Shown here piece after piece: positions 17,333 to 26,695 of a stretch of 64,000 nucleotides of DNA. Under the pieces are notes generated by a model. That model saw nothing but the letters and a program-made list of their open reading frames with translations. It had not been told where the DNA came from and searched no databases. Position numbers and translations under genes: made by a program. The first letter of the stretch is position 1; each line of letters opens with the position of its first letter. This stretch comes from Corynebacterium tapiri (GTDB lineage: Bacteria; Actinomycetota; Actinomycetes; Mycobacteriales; Mycobacteriaceae), in contig NZ_VDHJ01000006.1 of assembly GCF_006334925.1 (NCBI RefSeq), positions 1 to 64,000 on the forward strand. Reading direction: 5' to 3'.

Positions 17333-18472
17333 ATGAGCAGCTCCGTTTCAACGACCTCGCGCGAGACTCGTAGCGGGAAGTACATTGACCGGTTCTACAC
17401 CGGCGAGGGTGGTTTCGACTTCATCGGTCGCACCAAGCTTTTTTACATCGTCACCGGCATTCTGGTGTTGATCTCCATCGCCGCCATGCTCTTTCGTGGT
17501 TTCGACCTCAATATCGATTTCGAGGGCGGAACCAAGGTATCCATGCCGGCTGGAGACCTGGTGGCCGAAGAGGTTTCCGATACCTTCCAGGAGGCCACTG
17601 GTGTCGAGCCGGATATGGCACAGATCGTGGGCAGCGGCGACTCGCGCACGCTTGAGCTGCAGTCCGAGCACCTGAGCGAAGACCAGGCTGAAGCGGCCCG
17701 TACCGCCATCGCAGAAGCGCACGGTAAGGGTGCTGAGACAGTCAACGACATCGGTGTTTCCACGGTTTCCGAGTCCTGGGGCTCGACCATCACCGAGCGG
17801 ATGATTCTGTCCATGGTGGTGTTCATGGTACTAGCCGGCATTTACGTCGCCGTGCGCTTGGAAAAGGAGATGGCCATCGCGGCGCTGGCGGCCCTCGTCG
17901 TCGATGGCATTGTCATCGCGGGCACGTATGCGCTGTTCGGACTGGAGGTGTCACCCGCCGTGGTGATCGGCCTGCTCACGGTTTTGACGTTTTCCATCTA
18001 TGACACCGTGATCGTGTTTGACAAGGTCAAGGAAAACACCGCCGGAATTTTGCAGTCACGCCGGGCTACCTACGCGGAGCAGGCTAACCTCGCGGTGAAC
18101 CAGACGGTGATGCGTTCGATCTCTACCACGATCATCTCTGCGCTTCCCATCATTGCGTTGTTTGTGGTCGCGGTATGGCTTATGGGCATCGGCACCCTGC
18201 GCGACCTGGCGCTGATTCAGCTCATCGGCGTGGTGGAGGGTGTATTCTCCTCGCTCTTCCTAGCTACTCCGATCCTGGTATCGCTGGTCAATCGTCGTAA
18301 GGAATACCGCCGGCACAACGCACAGGTGGCGGCTTATCGACGCGGTGAAACCGACACGGACAACCCCAGCCACGATGCAGACGACGCCGAGCAGGACAAG
18401 CCGAAGCGCACAGTGGCTACCCCGTTGAGTCCTGGTAACACCGGCGCAACATGGCGGCCGAACCGTGGCTAA
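17333..18472 (+). CDS. secF: Protein translocase subunit SecF
   Basis: This is SecD's partner, with six membrane helices. Typical segments are DLNIDFEGGTKVSMP and TFSIYDTVIVFDKVKEN, with QTVMRSISTTIISALPI and TLRDLALIQLIGVVEG in the C-terminal half. It has 379 aa, including a charged cytoplasmic tail. GAGGAGAA at the end of secD serves as its ribosome binding site. The next gene overlaps its end by 8 nt. Confidence 0.95.
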   Translation: MSSSVSTTSRETRSGKYIDRFYTGEGGFDFIGRTKLFYIVTGILVLISIAAMLFRGFDLNIDFEGGTKVSMPAGDLVAEEVSDTFQEATGVEPDMAQIVGSGDSRTLELQSEHLSEDQAEAARTAIAEAHGKGAETVNDIGVSTVSESWGSTITERMILSMVVFMVLAGIYVAVRLEKEMAIAALAALVVDGIVIAGTYALFGLEVSPAVVIGLLTVLTFSIYDTVIVFDKVKENTAGILQSRRATYAEQANLAVNQTVMRSISTTIISALPIIALFVVAVWLMGIGTLRDLALIQLIGVVEGVFSSLFLATPILVSLVNRRKEYRRHNAQVAAYRRGETDTDNPSHDADDAEQDKPKRTVATPLSPGNTGATWRPNRG

Positions 18473-20081
18473 GGCAGGACGGCGTTTTCGCCGGGTAAGC
18501 GCGTCCGTCGCACTTGCGGCCACCTGCGCATCTGCACTCGTGGCCTGTTCTAGTGGTGACGGAGCGCGAGAGAAGAAGGAGCCGAAGAACGAGAGTTACT
18601 TCGGTTACCAGGTCAACGCACCGTTGGTGACCACTAACGCCGCCAGCGTTACGGGCAAGAGCGTGAACGCGGAAGTGCTGTCGGCGCGGCTGTACCCAGG
18701 CCCCTTCGTGCACGGCCCTGCAGGGCAGATGATCCCGAACACGGACTTGGCCACTGCCGAGCAGGTGGAAGCGCCGGTGCCGACATTGAAGTACACGATT
18801 GCGCCTGAGGCACGATATTCCGATGGAAACCCGATCACCTGCGTGGATTTCCAATTGTCCTATATGGCGAGCGTCCACACGGACATTTTCCGTTCCAACC
18901 AACCACTGATGAGTGAGATCGCCTCGCTAGATTGTGCTCTCGACTCCAAGGAATTCACCGTCACGTTCCAGGAGAATAAGGGCTCGCGTTGGCGTGAGTT
19001 GTTTACCCCGGGAACGGTCTTGCCGGCACACGCACTAGCCGCCAAGGCGGGAACGGATGAGGCCGGCCTGCATGCTGCCCTGAACGTTTCCGACTACAGC
19101 GTGTTGCAGCCCGTGGCAGAGGCTTGGAACACCGGCTTCGACCTCGCCAATTTCGATCCAGCCTTGCAGGTCAGCGCCGGTCCTTTCGTGATTGATCACG
19201 TCGGAGAGCAGGGGGAGGTCGCTTTGCGCAGGAACCCGGAGTACAACGGGGACCCTGCGGAACTGGAGAAGTTGATCGTGTGGCCGCGCCAGGCCGATAG
19301 CGCTGCCCTGGCAGCAAGCGGTGCGCTCAAGGTTGCCGAAGCGGCTACCGCTACGCCGTCGTGGGTTAACCGAGACGACCAGGCAAATCCGTTCGCCATC
19401 GAGTCGGTCGCAGGTATTCGCACGGAGTCTTTGGTGATGTCGCCGACCGGCACCTATTCCGACCCCTGGGCCAGGGAATCGCTAAGCGCCTGTGTGGACC
19501 GGGCAGCGGTCGCCCGCGTATCCACGGAGCGTTCTGGGGTAAAGGTCGATCCGGTCGCTTTTCATACGATCGATCATGCTAACCCGATCGGTCGATTGCT
19601 GGAGGACATTGCGGCTGCGCATAGCAACCCGGACATTGCGCGCGCTTCCCAGGCGACAGGCGCCCACGTGCGCATCGGTTATGCCGGACCCGATGAGCGC
19701 AAGGCCGCGATGGTCGAGGCCATTCGCGTTTCTTGCGAGCCTGCCGGGATCACCGTGGTGGATGCATCGCAAGAAGGGGCCACGATGGCTGGTTTCGGTG
19801 ATCCGGTTACCGGCGAGTCGACCATCGATGCTTTTCTCACCGCCATCGACCCCATGACCTTTTACCCTGCGAGTGCGCCAGACATCACCAAACTCAACGA
19901 GTTAAGGGCGGATGAAGAAGAGCAGTGGAAGCAACTACCGGCAATTCCGCTTGCGGCTGAGCCCAGGGCGTTCGTGCGTCATCGTGAGGTAGGTAACGTA
20001 GTGGAATACACGGGTGCCACCGGTATCGGTTGGAATATGGACCGCTGGCACGAGATCCAAGGAGAGGAAGACAAGCGATGA
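18465..20081 (+). CDS. Family 5 (oligopeptide-type) substrate-binding lipoprotein, orphan
   Basis: This exported binding protein has a basic N-terminus, a hydrophobic signal and a lipobox at ALVAC (Cys28). The body (538 aa) resembles SBP_bac_5 proteins, with [22 protein letters not shown] and [22 protein letters not shown]. No permease or ATPase gene is nearby. The same gene sits between secF and apt in mycobacteria (Rv2585c). The start is GTG at 18465, inside secF. Ligand unknown. Confidence 0.88.
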   Translation: MAKAGRRFRRVSASVALAATCASALVACSSGDGAREKKEPKNESYFGYQVNAPLVTTNAASVTGKSVNAEVLSARLYPGPFVHGPAGQMIPNTDLATAEQVEAPVPTLKYTIAPEARYSDGNPITCVDFQLSYMASVHTDIFRSNQPLMSEIASLDCALDSKEFTVTFQENKGSRWRELFTPGTVLPAHALAAKAGTDEAGLHAALNVSDYSVLQPVAEAWNTGFDLANFDPALQVSAGPFVIDHVGEQGEVALRRNPEYNGDPAELEKLIVWPRQADSAALAASGALKVAEAATATPSWVNRDDQANPFAIESVAGIRTESLVMSPTGTYSDPWARESLSACVDRAAVARVSTERSGVKVDPVAFHTIDHANPIGRLLEDIAAAHSNPDIARASQATGAHVRIGYAGPDERKAAMVEAIRVSCEPAGITVVDASQEGATMAGFGDPVTGESTIDAFLTAIDPMTFYPASAPDITKLNELRADEEEQWKQLPAIPLAAEPRAFVRHREVGNVVEYTGATGIGWNMDRWHEIQGEEDKR

Positions 20082-20623
20082 CAACGCGGTACAACAACGC
20101 CAGTGAGGCAATCGCGGATAAGATTCGCCTGGTCAAGGACTTTCCCGAAGAGGGAATCCTCTTCGAGGATCTGACCCCGGTATTGGCGGATGCCCAGGCC
20201 TTCCACACCGTCGTCTCCAGCCTGTCGGAAGCCTGCCGCAAGCTCGGGGCAGACATGATTGGCGGTCTGGATGCCCGCGGATTCCTTCTTGGATCCGCGG
20301 TTGCCTACGACCTCGGTGTGGGCATCCTGGCGATTCGCAAGAAGGGCAAGCTTCCCCCGCCCGTGCATACCCAGGAATACACGCTTGAGTACGGCACGGC
20401 GGCACTTGAAATCCCCGCAGAGGGACAGGACCTGCAAGGCAAAAAGATCGTTCTGGTCGACGACGTGCTTGCCACCGGTGGCACACTGCTGGCGGCTACG
20501 CAGCTGCTCGAATCCTGTGGTGCAGAAGTCACCGGATACGTGGTGGTGCTCGAGGTGGCGGGCCTGGGGGGCCGGGAGAAGCTCAGCAAGGCGCCTCTCG
20601 TGGTGATCAACCAAGACTCTTAA
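20078..20623 (+). CDS. apt: Adenine phosphoribosyltransferase
   Basis: This salvage enzyme makes AMP from adenine and PRPP. The PRPP loop is [14 protein letters not shown] near residue 125, and the N-terminal [16 protein letters not shown] is typical. I start at the ATG at 20078, which overlaps the previous stop (ATGA) and follows AGGAGAGGAAG; this gives the family length of 181 aa. It lies just before rel, the usual actinobacterial pairing. Confidence 0.95.
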   Translation: MTTRYNNASEAIADKIRLVKDFPEEGILFEDLTPVLADAQAFHTVVSSLSEACRKLGADMIGGLDARGFLLGSAVAYDLGVGILAIRKKGKLPPPVHTQEYTLEYGTAALEIPAEGQDLQGKKIVLVDDVLATGGTLLAATQLLESCGAEVTGYVVVLEVAGLGGREKLSKAPLVVINQDS

Positions 20624-20639
20624 GGAAGCGTAGACAGCT

Positions 20640-22925
20640 ATGGCTACCAGCAGTGACAAGACTCCCCGGCGCTCGACGAACGGGATGCGCGGGATGTCCG
20701 CGCGCCTGGCACGCTCACTCACGGGAGTCGGCCGGGTACGTAGCAACCCGGTGCTGGATCCCCTGCTGTCTATTCACCGGAAGTTTCACCCGAAGGCAGA
20801 CGCTGAGGTTCTCTCACGTGCCTATGACACCGCGGAGAAGCTTCACGAGGGAGTGATGCGCAAATCCGGCGAACCCTACATCACCCACCCGCTAGCGGTA
20901 GCAACGATCTGCGCCGAGATAGGCATGGACACCACGACACTGGTGGCCGCGCTCTTGCACGACACCGTCGAGGACACGGACTACCAGCTGGCGGATGTAG
21001 AGGCGGAGTACGGCCCGGAGGTCGCGCGGCTTGTCGACGGTGTGACCAAGCTGGACAAGGTAGCACTCGGGGCAGCTGCGGAGGCCGAGACGATCCGCAA
21101 GATGATCGTCGCCATGGCCACTGATCCCCGCGTGCTGGTGATCAAGGTGGCGGATCGCCTGCACAACATGCGGACGATGCGCTTCCTGCCACCGGAGAAG
21201 CAGGCCAAGAAGGCTCGCCAAACGCTCGAGGTGATCGCCCCGTTGGCGCACCGTCTAGGGATGGCCAGCGTGAAGTGGGAGTTAGAGGACCTCTCCTTTG
21301 CGATTCTCTACCCCAAGAAGTACGACGAGGTCGTTCGCCTGGTGGCAGAGCGCGCACCGTCTCGCGACCGCGCCCTGGCCGAGATCAGAACTCAGCTGGG
21401 TACAGCGCTACGCAGTAACGGTATTGCTGCCGAGGTTCAGGGCCGGCCCAAGCACTACTGGTCGATCTATCAGAAGATGCGTGTGCGCGGCCACGAGTTC
21501 GACGAGATCTTTGATCTGGTGGGGCTGCGCATCCTGGTCGATAGTGTGAACGACTGCTATGCAGCAATCGGTGTGGTGCACTCCCTGTACGCGGCGCTTC
21601 CGGGCCGTTTCAAGGACTACATCTCTAACCCCCGCTTCGGGGTCTACCAGTCGCTGCACACCACGGTGATGTCTCCGGGTGGTCGCCCGCTCGAGGTGCA
21701 GGTGCGTACCCACGAGATGCACTACAACGCTGAGTTCGGCGTGGCAGCGCACTGGCGCTACAAGGAGACCAAGGGAAGCCACAAGGGCGACCAGGCCGAG
21801 GTCGAGCACATGGCGTGGATGCGTCAGCTGCTCGATTGGCAGAAGGAGGCCGCCGACCCCAACGAGTTCCTGGACTCCCTGCGATTCGATTTGGCGAGCC
21901 AGCAGATTTTCGCCTTCACACCCAAGGGTGACGTGGTGAATCTGCCGGCAGGTTCCACCCCAGTGGACTTTGCCTACGCAGTGCACACCGAGGTTGGGCA
22001 CCGCTGCATCGGAGCCAAGGTCAACGGCAAGCTGGTGGCACTGGAGTCTGCCCTGAAGTCCGGTGACCGGGTCGAGATCTTTACCTCGAAAGACGACACT
22101 GCTGGGCCCTCTCGGGACTGGCAGGAATTCGTAGTCTCGCCGCGAGCGAAGGCAAAGATTCGTCAGTGGTTTGCCAAGGAACGTCGAGAAGAGCACCTCG
22201 AGATGGGCCGCGACGCGCTTGCCGCAGAGGTCCAGCGTGGAGGCTTGCCGCTGCATCGCCTGTTCACGGCTGAGTACATGCGGCAAGTGACCACGCAGCT
22301 GCACTACCCGGACGTAGATGCTCTGTATACGGCGATTGGCGCCGGTCATGTGTCGGCTCAACACGTGGTCAATCGGCTCATTGCCATGTTTGGCGACGAG
22401 GACGAGGCCGTAGAGACTCTGGCGGATCGCACACCCGTAAACCACATCATCGACGAGCGGGCGCGCACTGCCGAAGGTGGAGTGCTGGTCGAAGGCAGCG
22501 CTGATGTTTTGGCCAAGATGGCCAAGTGCTGCCAGCCGGTGCCCGGTGATGAGATCTTTGGCTTTGTCACCCGCGGCGGGGGAGTCTCGGTTCACCGTGC
22601 TGACTGCACAAATGCGGCCAAGCTGAAGGAGGAGCCGCAGCGGCTCATTCACGTGGAGTGGGCAGGTTCGGCAGCGAAGTCGGAGGGCTTTGCTGCAACC
22701 CTGCAGATCGAGGCTTTGGACCATCCATCGCTGCTCTTCGACCTCACCCGGGTGCTGCGGGAAGACAAGGTTGCCGTAACGGCGCTGCAAGCTCAGGCTG
22801 CTGCAGACAATGTGGCCACCATTCGCCTTACCGTCACCGTGGCGGATACCAAGCAGTTGGGCACCCTGATGTCGGTGCTGCGCTCCGCCGAGGGAGTCTT
22901 TGACGTGTACCGCGTCACTGCCTAG
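20640..22925 (+). CDS. rel: Bifunctional (p)ppGpp synthetase/hydrolase
   Basis: This stringent-response enzyme makes and degrades (p)ppGpp. The HD hydrolase domain shows [15 protein letters not shown] and LLHDTVEDT (residues 80-115). The synthetase domain follows with [17 protein letters not shown], then TGS ([24 protein letters not shown]), a Cys-rich [17 protein letters not shown] region and a C-terminal ACT domain. Its 761-aa length matches long actinobacterial Rel. AAGGAAG precedes the ATG. Confidence 0.97.
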   Translation: MATSSDKTPRRSTNGMRGMSARLARSLTGVGRVRSNPVLDPLLSIHRKFHPKADAEVLSRAYDTAEKLHEGVMRKSGEPYITHPLAVATICAEIGMDTTTLVAALLHDTVEDTDYQLADVEAEYGPEVARLVDGVTKLDKVALGAAAEAETIRKMIVAMATDPRVLVIKVADRLHNMRTMRFLPPEKQAKKARQTLEVIAPLAHRLGMASVKWELEDLSFAILYPKKYDEVVRLVAERAPSRDRALAEIRTQLGTALRSNGIAAEVQGRPKHYWSIYQKMRVRGHEFDEIFDLVGLRILVDSVNDCYAAIGVVHSLYAALPGRFKDYISNPRFGVYQSLHTTVMSPGGRPLEVQVRTHEMHYNAEFGVAAHWRYKETKGSHKGDQAEVEHMAWMRQLLDWQKEAADPNEFLDSLRFDLASQQIFAFTPKGDVVNLPAGSTPVDFAYAVHTEVGHRCIGAKVNGKLVALESALKSGDRVEIFTSKDDTAGPSRDWQEFVVSPRAKAKIRQWFAKERREEHLEMGRDALAAEVQRGGLPLHRLFTAEYMRQVTTQLHYPDVDALYTAIGAGHVSAQHVVNRLIAMFGDEDEAVETLADRTPVNHIIDERARTAEGGVLVEGSADVLAKMAKCCQPVPGDEIFGFVTRGGGVSVHRADCTNAAKLKEEPQRLIHVEWAGSAAKSEGFAATLQIEALDHPSLLFDLTRVLREDKVAVTALQAQAAADNVATIRLTVTVADTKQLGTLMSVLRSAEGVFDVYRVTA

Positions 22926-23074
22926 CCCCCAAAGGTGGCGGGCAGATGAATTCTTCGTTTCTGCCTGTCAAAACCCCTGGATTGATCGGGAGATAAGAGC
23001 CCGCCGACGACCTGAATGCGGTAATTCTTAAGAGAATTTTCACCGTTCTTTCAATACTTCAGGAGCTGCCCTCA
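22926..23074. promoter_or_regulatory. rel / 5'-nucleotidase intergenic region with a dyad
   Basis: Only a poor hairpin (GGCAGA/TCTGCC, no T-run) follows rel. A perfect inverted repeat, AATTCT-TAAG-AGAATT (23023-23038), lies 37 nt before the 5'-nucleotidase ATG and is a candidate operator for it. No clear -35/-10 pair is seen. Confidence 0.4.
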
Positions 23075-25153
23075 ATGAGCACTTTCCGTCGTTATGGTCG
23101 CCTGACCATTGCGGGTTTCACAGCAACTTCCGTGGTGTTTACAGGTGTTATCGCGCAGGCCCAGGAGGCGCCCGCAGAGCCGATCAGCATCTCCATCACC
23201 AACTTCACTGACTTCCACGGTCACCTCAGTGATGGCGCACGCTCCCTGAAAGAAGGCAAGGAACCCGATGCGAATACAGAAATGGGCGCAGCCTACCTTG
23301 CCGGCCTTATGGAGGCCGTGGCTGCAGATAACGACCTCGCCCTGCGCACGACCTCCGGAGACGACGTGGGTGGATCCGTCTTCGTCTCTTCCATCCAGAA
23401 GGACGAGCCCACACTCAAGGCCCTCAACGCTATGGACATCGACGCCGCGGCGGCCGGCAACCACGAGTTCGATGCGGGTGCGGCCGATCTCACTGGACGT
23501 ATCGCTCCGGCCCTGGATCATCCGGTTCTTTCTGCCAACGTGATTAAGGAGGACGGCTCCACGCTGCTGGAGAAGTCCCACATCGTCTCCGAGCAGGGCG
23601 TGGATATCGCCTTTGTGGGTACGACCACGGACAAGACTCCGCAGAAGGTGTCCCCGGCTGGAATTGCGGGCCTGACCTTCACCGATCCGGTGGCCGCCGC
23701 CAATGAGGAGGCCAAGCGGCTGAAGGAGTCCGGCGAAGCCGATATCGTGGTGGTGCTCCAGCACGAGGACATCGTCACGCACAGCGCATTCAACGAGTAC
23801 GTCGACGCAGCTTTCGGTGGAGACAGCCACCTGCGCCACCTCAACGACAACCTGGCGCAGGGACACGAGTACGGCAAGGTACTCAGCGAGCTGGAGCTGA
23901 CCTTTAACCCCTCCACCGGTGAGGTGCTGGATTCCCAAATCGAGCAGTACGACTACACCAGCCTGGCATCGCTCAACGTCACACCAAATGCGGAGGTAGC
24001 CAGCATCGTGGCCGATGCCGAGGCCTTCGCCGAGGAGAAGGGTAAGGAGGTCCTCACCACCACGCAGGAGGGCTACTTCCGTGGCTCTAACCCAGGCGAA
24101 AGGTCCGGCAGTAACCGCGGAACTGAGTCCACCCTGAACAACTTGCTCGCCGAGGCCGCGCGCTGGGCCATGGACGAGCAGATGGGTGAAGGCACCATCG
24201 ATGTGGGCATCATGAATGCCGGCGGCGTGCGCGCTGATATGCCGGCTGGCGCGGTGACCTACGCCGACGCCGCCACGATCCAGCCCTTTGGAAACAACCT
24301 CGCCTACGCCACCCTTTCCGGCCAGGCGCTTATCGACGCCCTGGAAAACCAGTGGAAGGACCCCTCCGAGGAGCGCCAGCGCCTGTCGATGGGCGTGTCC
24401 AACAACGTCTCCTACTCCTACGATCCGACCAAGCCGCAGGGACAGCGCATCGGGCAGGTCATGATCAACGGAGAGCCGCTGGATCCGGCCGCTGATTACA
24501 CAGTTGCGGCATCCTCTTTCCTCTTTGAGGGCGGAGACGGCTTCATCGACGAGGCGGACGTGCGCAACTACTCAGACGTTGGTGTTCTCGATCTGAGTGC
24601 ATTCGCTAACTACCTCCAGGCCGAAGGCAAGCCCGAGGGACGCAATGGCCAGGCTGAGATCGGCATTGCCGGCAACGAGAACGTGGTGGCAGGCAAGCCA
24701 GTGACGCTGCAGCTGAGCTCCCTGAACTACTCCAGCGAGGGTGAGCCGAAGGCCAACACGGTCACGGTCAAAGCTGGAGATGTCACCGAAACCGCGGCAA
24801 TCGACAACGCAGTGACGGATGCTGACGCCGGACTTGGTGAGCAGGGGCGTGCAGAGGTTACCCTCACGGTTCCGGAGGGAGCCGAAGAGTTTGTGATCAC
24901 CACGGACGCTGGCACGGAGATCGTGGTTCCCATCAACTCCACCGCTGACGGGGCAGAAACCGACGTGCCGGGAGACGTGCCGGGGACCGACGCGCCAACC
25001 GCAAACGGCAGCTCGGTGGCAGGATTTATCGTCCCGGCCATCATCGCCGCGGTGCTGGGCGTTGCCGCAGCAGTGGGACTGAGCGGAATCGCTAATGGCG
25101 AGGTGTTCGCCACCATTCAGAAGATGATCCAGGACTTTATGGGTCAGTTCTAA
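23075..25153 (+). CDS. Exported 5'-nucleotidase / metallophosphoesterase, membrane-anchored
   Basis: This UshA-type enzyme would dephosphorylate nucleotides outside the membrane. After a signal peptide ending near AQAQ come the metallophosphatase motifs NFTDFHGHL, DDVGGSVF and AAGNHEFDAG. The 5'-nucleotidase C domain has IMNAGGVRADMPAG, IQPFGNNLAY and FEGGDGFI. A Thr/Pro-rich linker and a C-terminal membrane helix (FIVPAIIAAVLGVAAAVGL) follow. No LPXTG sorting signal is seen. At 692 aa the enzyme is complete. It probably serves phosphate or nucleoside scavenging. Confidence 0.9.
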   Translation: MSTFRRYGRLTIAGFTATSVVFTGVIAQAQEAPAEPISISITNFTDFHGHLSDGARSLKEGKEPDANTEMGAAYLAGLMEAVAADNDLALRTTSGDDVGGSVFVSSIQKDEPTLKALNAMDIDAAAAGNHEFDAGAADLTGRIAPALDHPVLSANVIKEDGSTLLEKSHIVSEQGVDIAFVGTTTDKTPQKVSPAGIAGLTFTDPVAAANEEAKRLKESGEADIVVVLQHEDIVTHSAFNEYVDAAFGGDSHLRHLNDNLAQGHEYGKVLSELELTFNPSTGEVLDSQIEQYDYTSLASLNVTPNAEVASIVADAEAFAEEKGKEVLTTTQEGYFRGSNPGERSGSNRGTESTLNNLLAEAARWAMDEQMGEGTIDVGIMNAGGVRADMPAGAVTYADAATIQPFGNNLAYATLSGQALIDALENQWKDPSEERQRLSMGVSNNVSYSYDPTKPQGQRIGQVMINGEPLDPAADYTVAASSFLFEGGDGFIDEADVRNYSDVGVLDLSAFANYLQAEGKPEGRNGQAEIGIAGNENVVAGKPVTLQLSSLNYSSEGEPKANTVTVKAGDVTETAAIDNAVTDADAGLGEQGRAEVTLTVPEGAEEFVITTDAGTEIVVPINSTADGAETDVPGDVPGTDAPTANGSSVAGFIVPAIIAAVLGVAAAVGLSGIANGEVFATIQKMIQDFMGQF

Positions 25154-25186
25154 GGCTTCCAGCGGCGCAGAGCAGCGTCGATAAGC

Positions 25187-25216
25187 AAAAGCACCCTAGA
25201 AAACTAGGGTGCTTTT
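25187..25216. terminator. Bidirectional terminator
   Basis: GCACCCTAG (25191-25199) and CTAGGGTGC (25204-25212) form a perfect 9-bp stem with an AAAA loop, flanked by AAAA and TTTT. It works for both convergent genes, the 5'-nucleotidase and the small secreted protein. Confidence 0.93.
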
Positions 25217-25230
25217 CCTGTGATCGGATC

Positions 25231-25512
25231 CTACTTGGAGACCTTTTCGACGAAGTTGTTCAGCGAAGTCAGAGTCTTGAGGATCTCGTTGACGATCGAG
25301 GCAAAAGACTTGACGTTGCGCTCGGTTTCGGTCGAAGACAGATCGGTAAACGAGGAAGTCTCGCTCTGGGATACCCCGGTGGTCTGCGTCGTCGTGGTGT
25401 TTCCCCCCAGCGGAGTGGTCGGGGCGGCCGTAGCTGCAGAGGAGACGCCGGCTCCTGCAGCCAGGGTGAGGGCGGCGGTAGCAGCCACCAGGCGGGTGCG
25501 AACAGAAATCAT
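25231..25512 (-). CDS. Small secreted protein of unknown function
   Basis: This 93-aa protein has a strong Sec signal (MISVRTRLVAATAALTLAAG, likely cleaved at ATAA or AAAP). The mature part is only about 60 residues. It has a Thr/Ser/Gln-rich stretch (GGNTTTTQTTGVSQSETSS) and then a helical C-terminus, SFASIVNEILKTLTSLNNFVEKVSK without Cys. I recognise no family. AAGGACG precedes the ATG by 8 nt, and a near-consensus promoter and a strong terminator bracket the gene, so it looks like a well-expressed single-gene unit. Confidence 0.75.
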   Translation of the reverse strand: MISVRTRLVAATAALTLAAGAGVSSAATAAPTTPLGGNTTTTQTTGVSQSETSSFTDLSSTETERNVKSFASIVNEILKTLTSLNNFVEKVSK

Positions 25513-25576
25513 GCGGATAACGTCCTTGTGTCAGAAATAGGAGGATACGGGAAGCTCTGTCTTCCCTTTATCGGCA

Positions 25577-25605
25577 ATGATATGCATTTGCAGAAACTAT
25601 GCCAA
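25577..25605 (-). promoter_or_regulatory. Promoter of the small secreted protein gene
   Basis: On the minus strand TTGGCA (25605-25600), a 17-nt spacer and TATCAT (25582-25577) form a near-consensus sigma-A promoter. It would start an mRNA with a leader of about 58 nt. Confidence 0.65.
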
Positions 25606-25638
25606 CCAAAGACTCGCCGCACCACACGAGGTTTAGCC

Positions 25639-26496
25639 TTACGCGACCTCGGCGGTCTCGATAATGACCTGTTCGGCCGGTTGACCATCGGAGGCGCCGC
25701 CACTGACACCCTTATCAGCAATCCCATCGAGCGTCTTCAGACCCTCCTCGGTGATCGTGCCAAAGTAGGTGTATGCCGGAGGTAGCGGGGAATCCTGGTA
25801 GTTCAGGAAGAACTGCGAACCGTTGGTATCCGGGCCGGAGTTTGCCATGGCGATCGTGCCGCGCTCGTAGAGACGCGGTGAACTCAGCTGCTCCTGCGGG
25901 GTCTCATCGGTGGGGTACTCATTAGCGAACGAGAACCCCGGGCCGCCGGAACCAGTACCCGTGGGGTCGCCACACTGCAGCACGTAAATGCCTTCGGTGG
26001 TGATGCGGTGGCAATTGGTGTTGTTGTAGTACCCCTCCTTGGCCAGGTGCTCAATGGCGTTGACCGTGCACGGGGATACAGAACGATCGAGCTCCATCGG
26101 GATCTCACCCTGGTTGGTCTTGAGGGTGACGGTGGTAGTACCGGTTGCTGCGACGTTCTCGCTAGGTGGAACAGTCGCCCCGTTAGCGTCCTCCCCGGAC
26201 TTTTCGTAGGTGCAGGTTACGGTCTCGGGAAGTGGCTGATTGCGCTTCAACGCGATTGGCTCGTACTGCGAGTTATCTGCAGAGGTGGAAGCAGCCGTGG
26301 AGGAGTCCTGTGCCGTCGTTGCCTCATTGCCATCCCGCGTTGCCACAAAGGTGATGCCACCCGCAATGGCAAGCAGGGCAACTGCCGAGGCGCCAGCGAT
26401 CGCGGCCGGGCGGCGCTTCTGCTTGCGCTCCCGGGCCTTGAGCTCACTGTTGAGCTTGTCCAGTGCAGCGTCGCCGCGCTCCTTGTTGGTGGTCAC
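25639..26496 (-). CDS. Peptidyl-prolyl cis-trans isomerase, cyclophilin type, membrane-anchored
   Basis: This extracytoplasmic foldase has a short basic cytoplasmic segment (ARERKQKRRP), one membrane helix (AGASAVALLAIAGGITFVA) and a cyclophilin domain with GEIPMELDRSVSPCTVNAI, GTIAMANSGPDTNGSQFF and YTYFGTITEEG. I choose GTG at 26496 (MTTNKERG, 285 aa) because AAGGA lies about 10 nt upstream. A GTG at 26505 would sit directly against that site. It is upstream of tpx in divergent orientation, like Rv2582 near hisS. Confidence 0.9.
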   Translation of the reverse strand: MTTNKERGDAALDKLNSELKARERKQKRRPAAIAGASAVALLAIAGGITFVATRDGNEATTAQDSSTAASTSADNSQYEPIALKRNQPLPETVTCTYEKSGEDANGATVPPSENVAATGTTTVTLKTNQGEIPMELDRSVSPCTVNAIEHLAKEGYYNNTNCHRITTEGIYVLQCGDPTGTGSGGPGFSFANEYPTDETPQEQLSSPRLYERGTIAMANSGPDTNGSQFFLNYQDSPLPPAYTYFGTITEEGLKTLDGIADKGVSGGASDGQPAEQVIIETAEVA

Positions 26497-26523
26497 TGCT
26501 TCCACTTCCTTTTCGGTCTAGTT

Positions 26524-26556
26524 GCAATCGTCGTTCCAGCAAAGGGTGACGATTGC
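26524..26556 (-). promoter_or_regulatory. Hairpin in the cyclophilin gene leader
   Basis: GCAATCGTC and GACGATTGC form a perfect 9-bp inverted repeat with a 15-nt loop, 28-60 nt before the cyclophilin start. A TAGACT -10 box on the minus strand (26587-26582) would place the hairpin in the mRNA leader. Role unknown. Confidence 0.4.
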
Positions 26557-26682
26557 TGAGTTGTGCGGGAATGTGAACCACAGTCTAGAGGGACTCTGAC
26601 CCACGTATGCCGGTGGGGCGCACCGTCATGCGGGAGGTAGTGCGGCTGCAGCCAGGCCTCTGCGCGCAGTGGCGCGCGTCGC

Positions 26683-26695
26683 TAGGGTGGGCTGC
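26683..26695 (+). promoter_or_regulatory. Leaderless promoter of tpx
   Basis: TAGGGT (26683-26688) is followed by 7 nt and the tpx ATG. The GGGTGG in this stretch could alternatively be read as a weak ribosome binding site. Confidence 0.45.
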
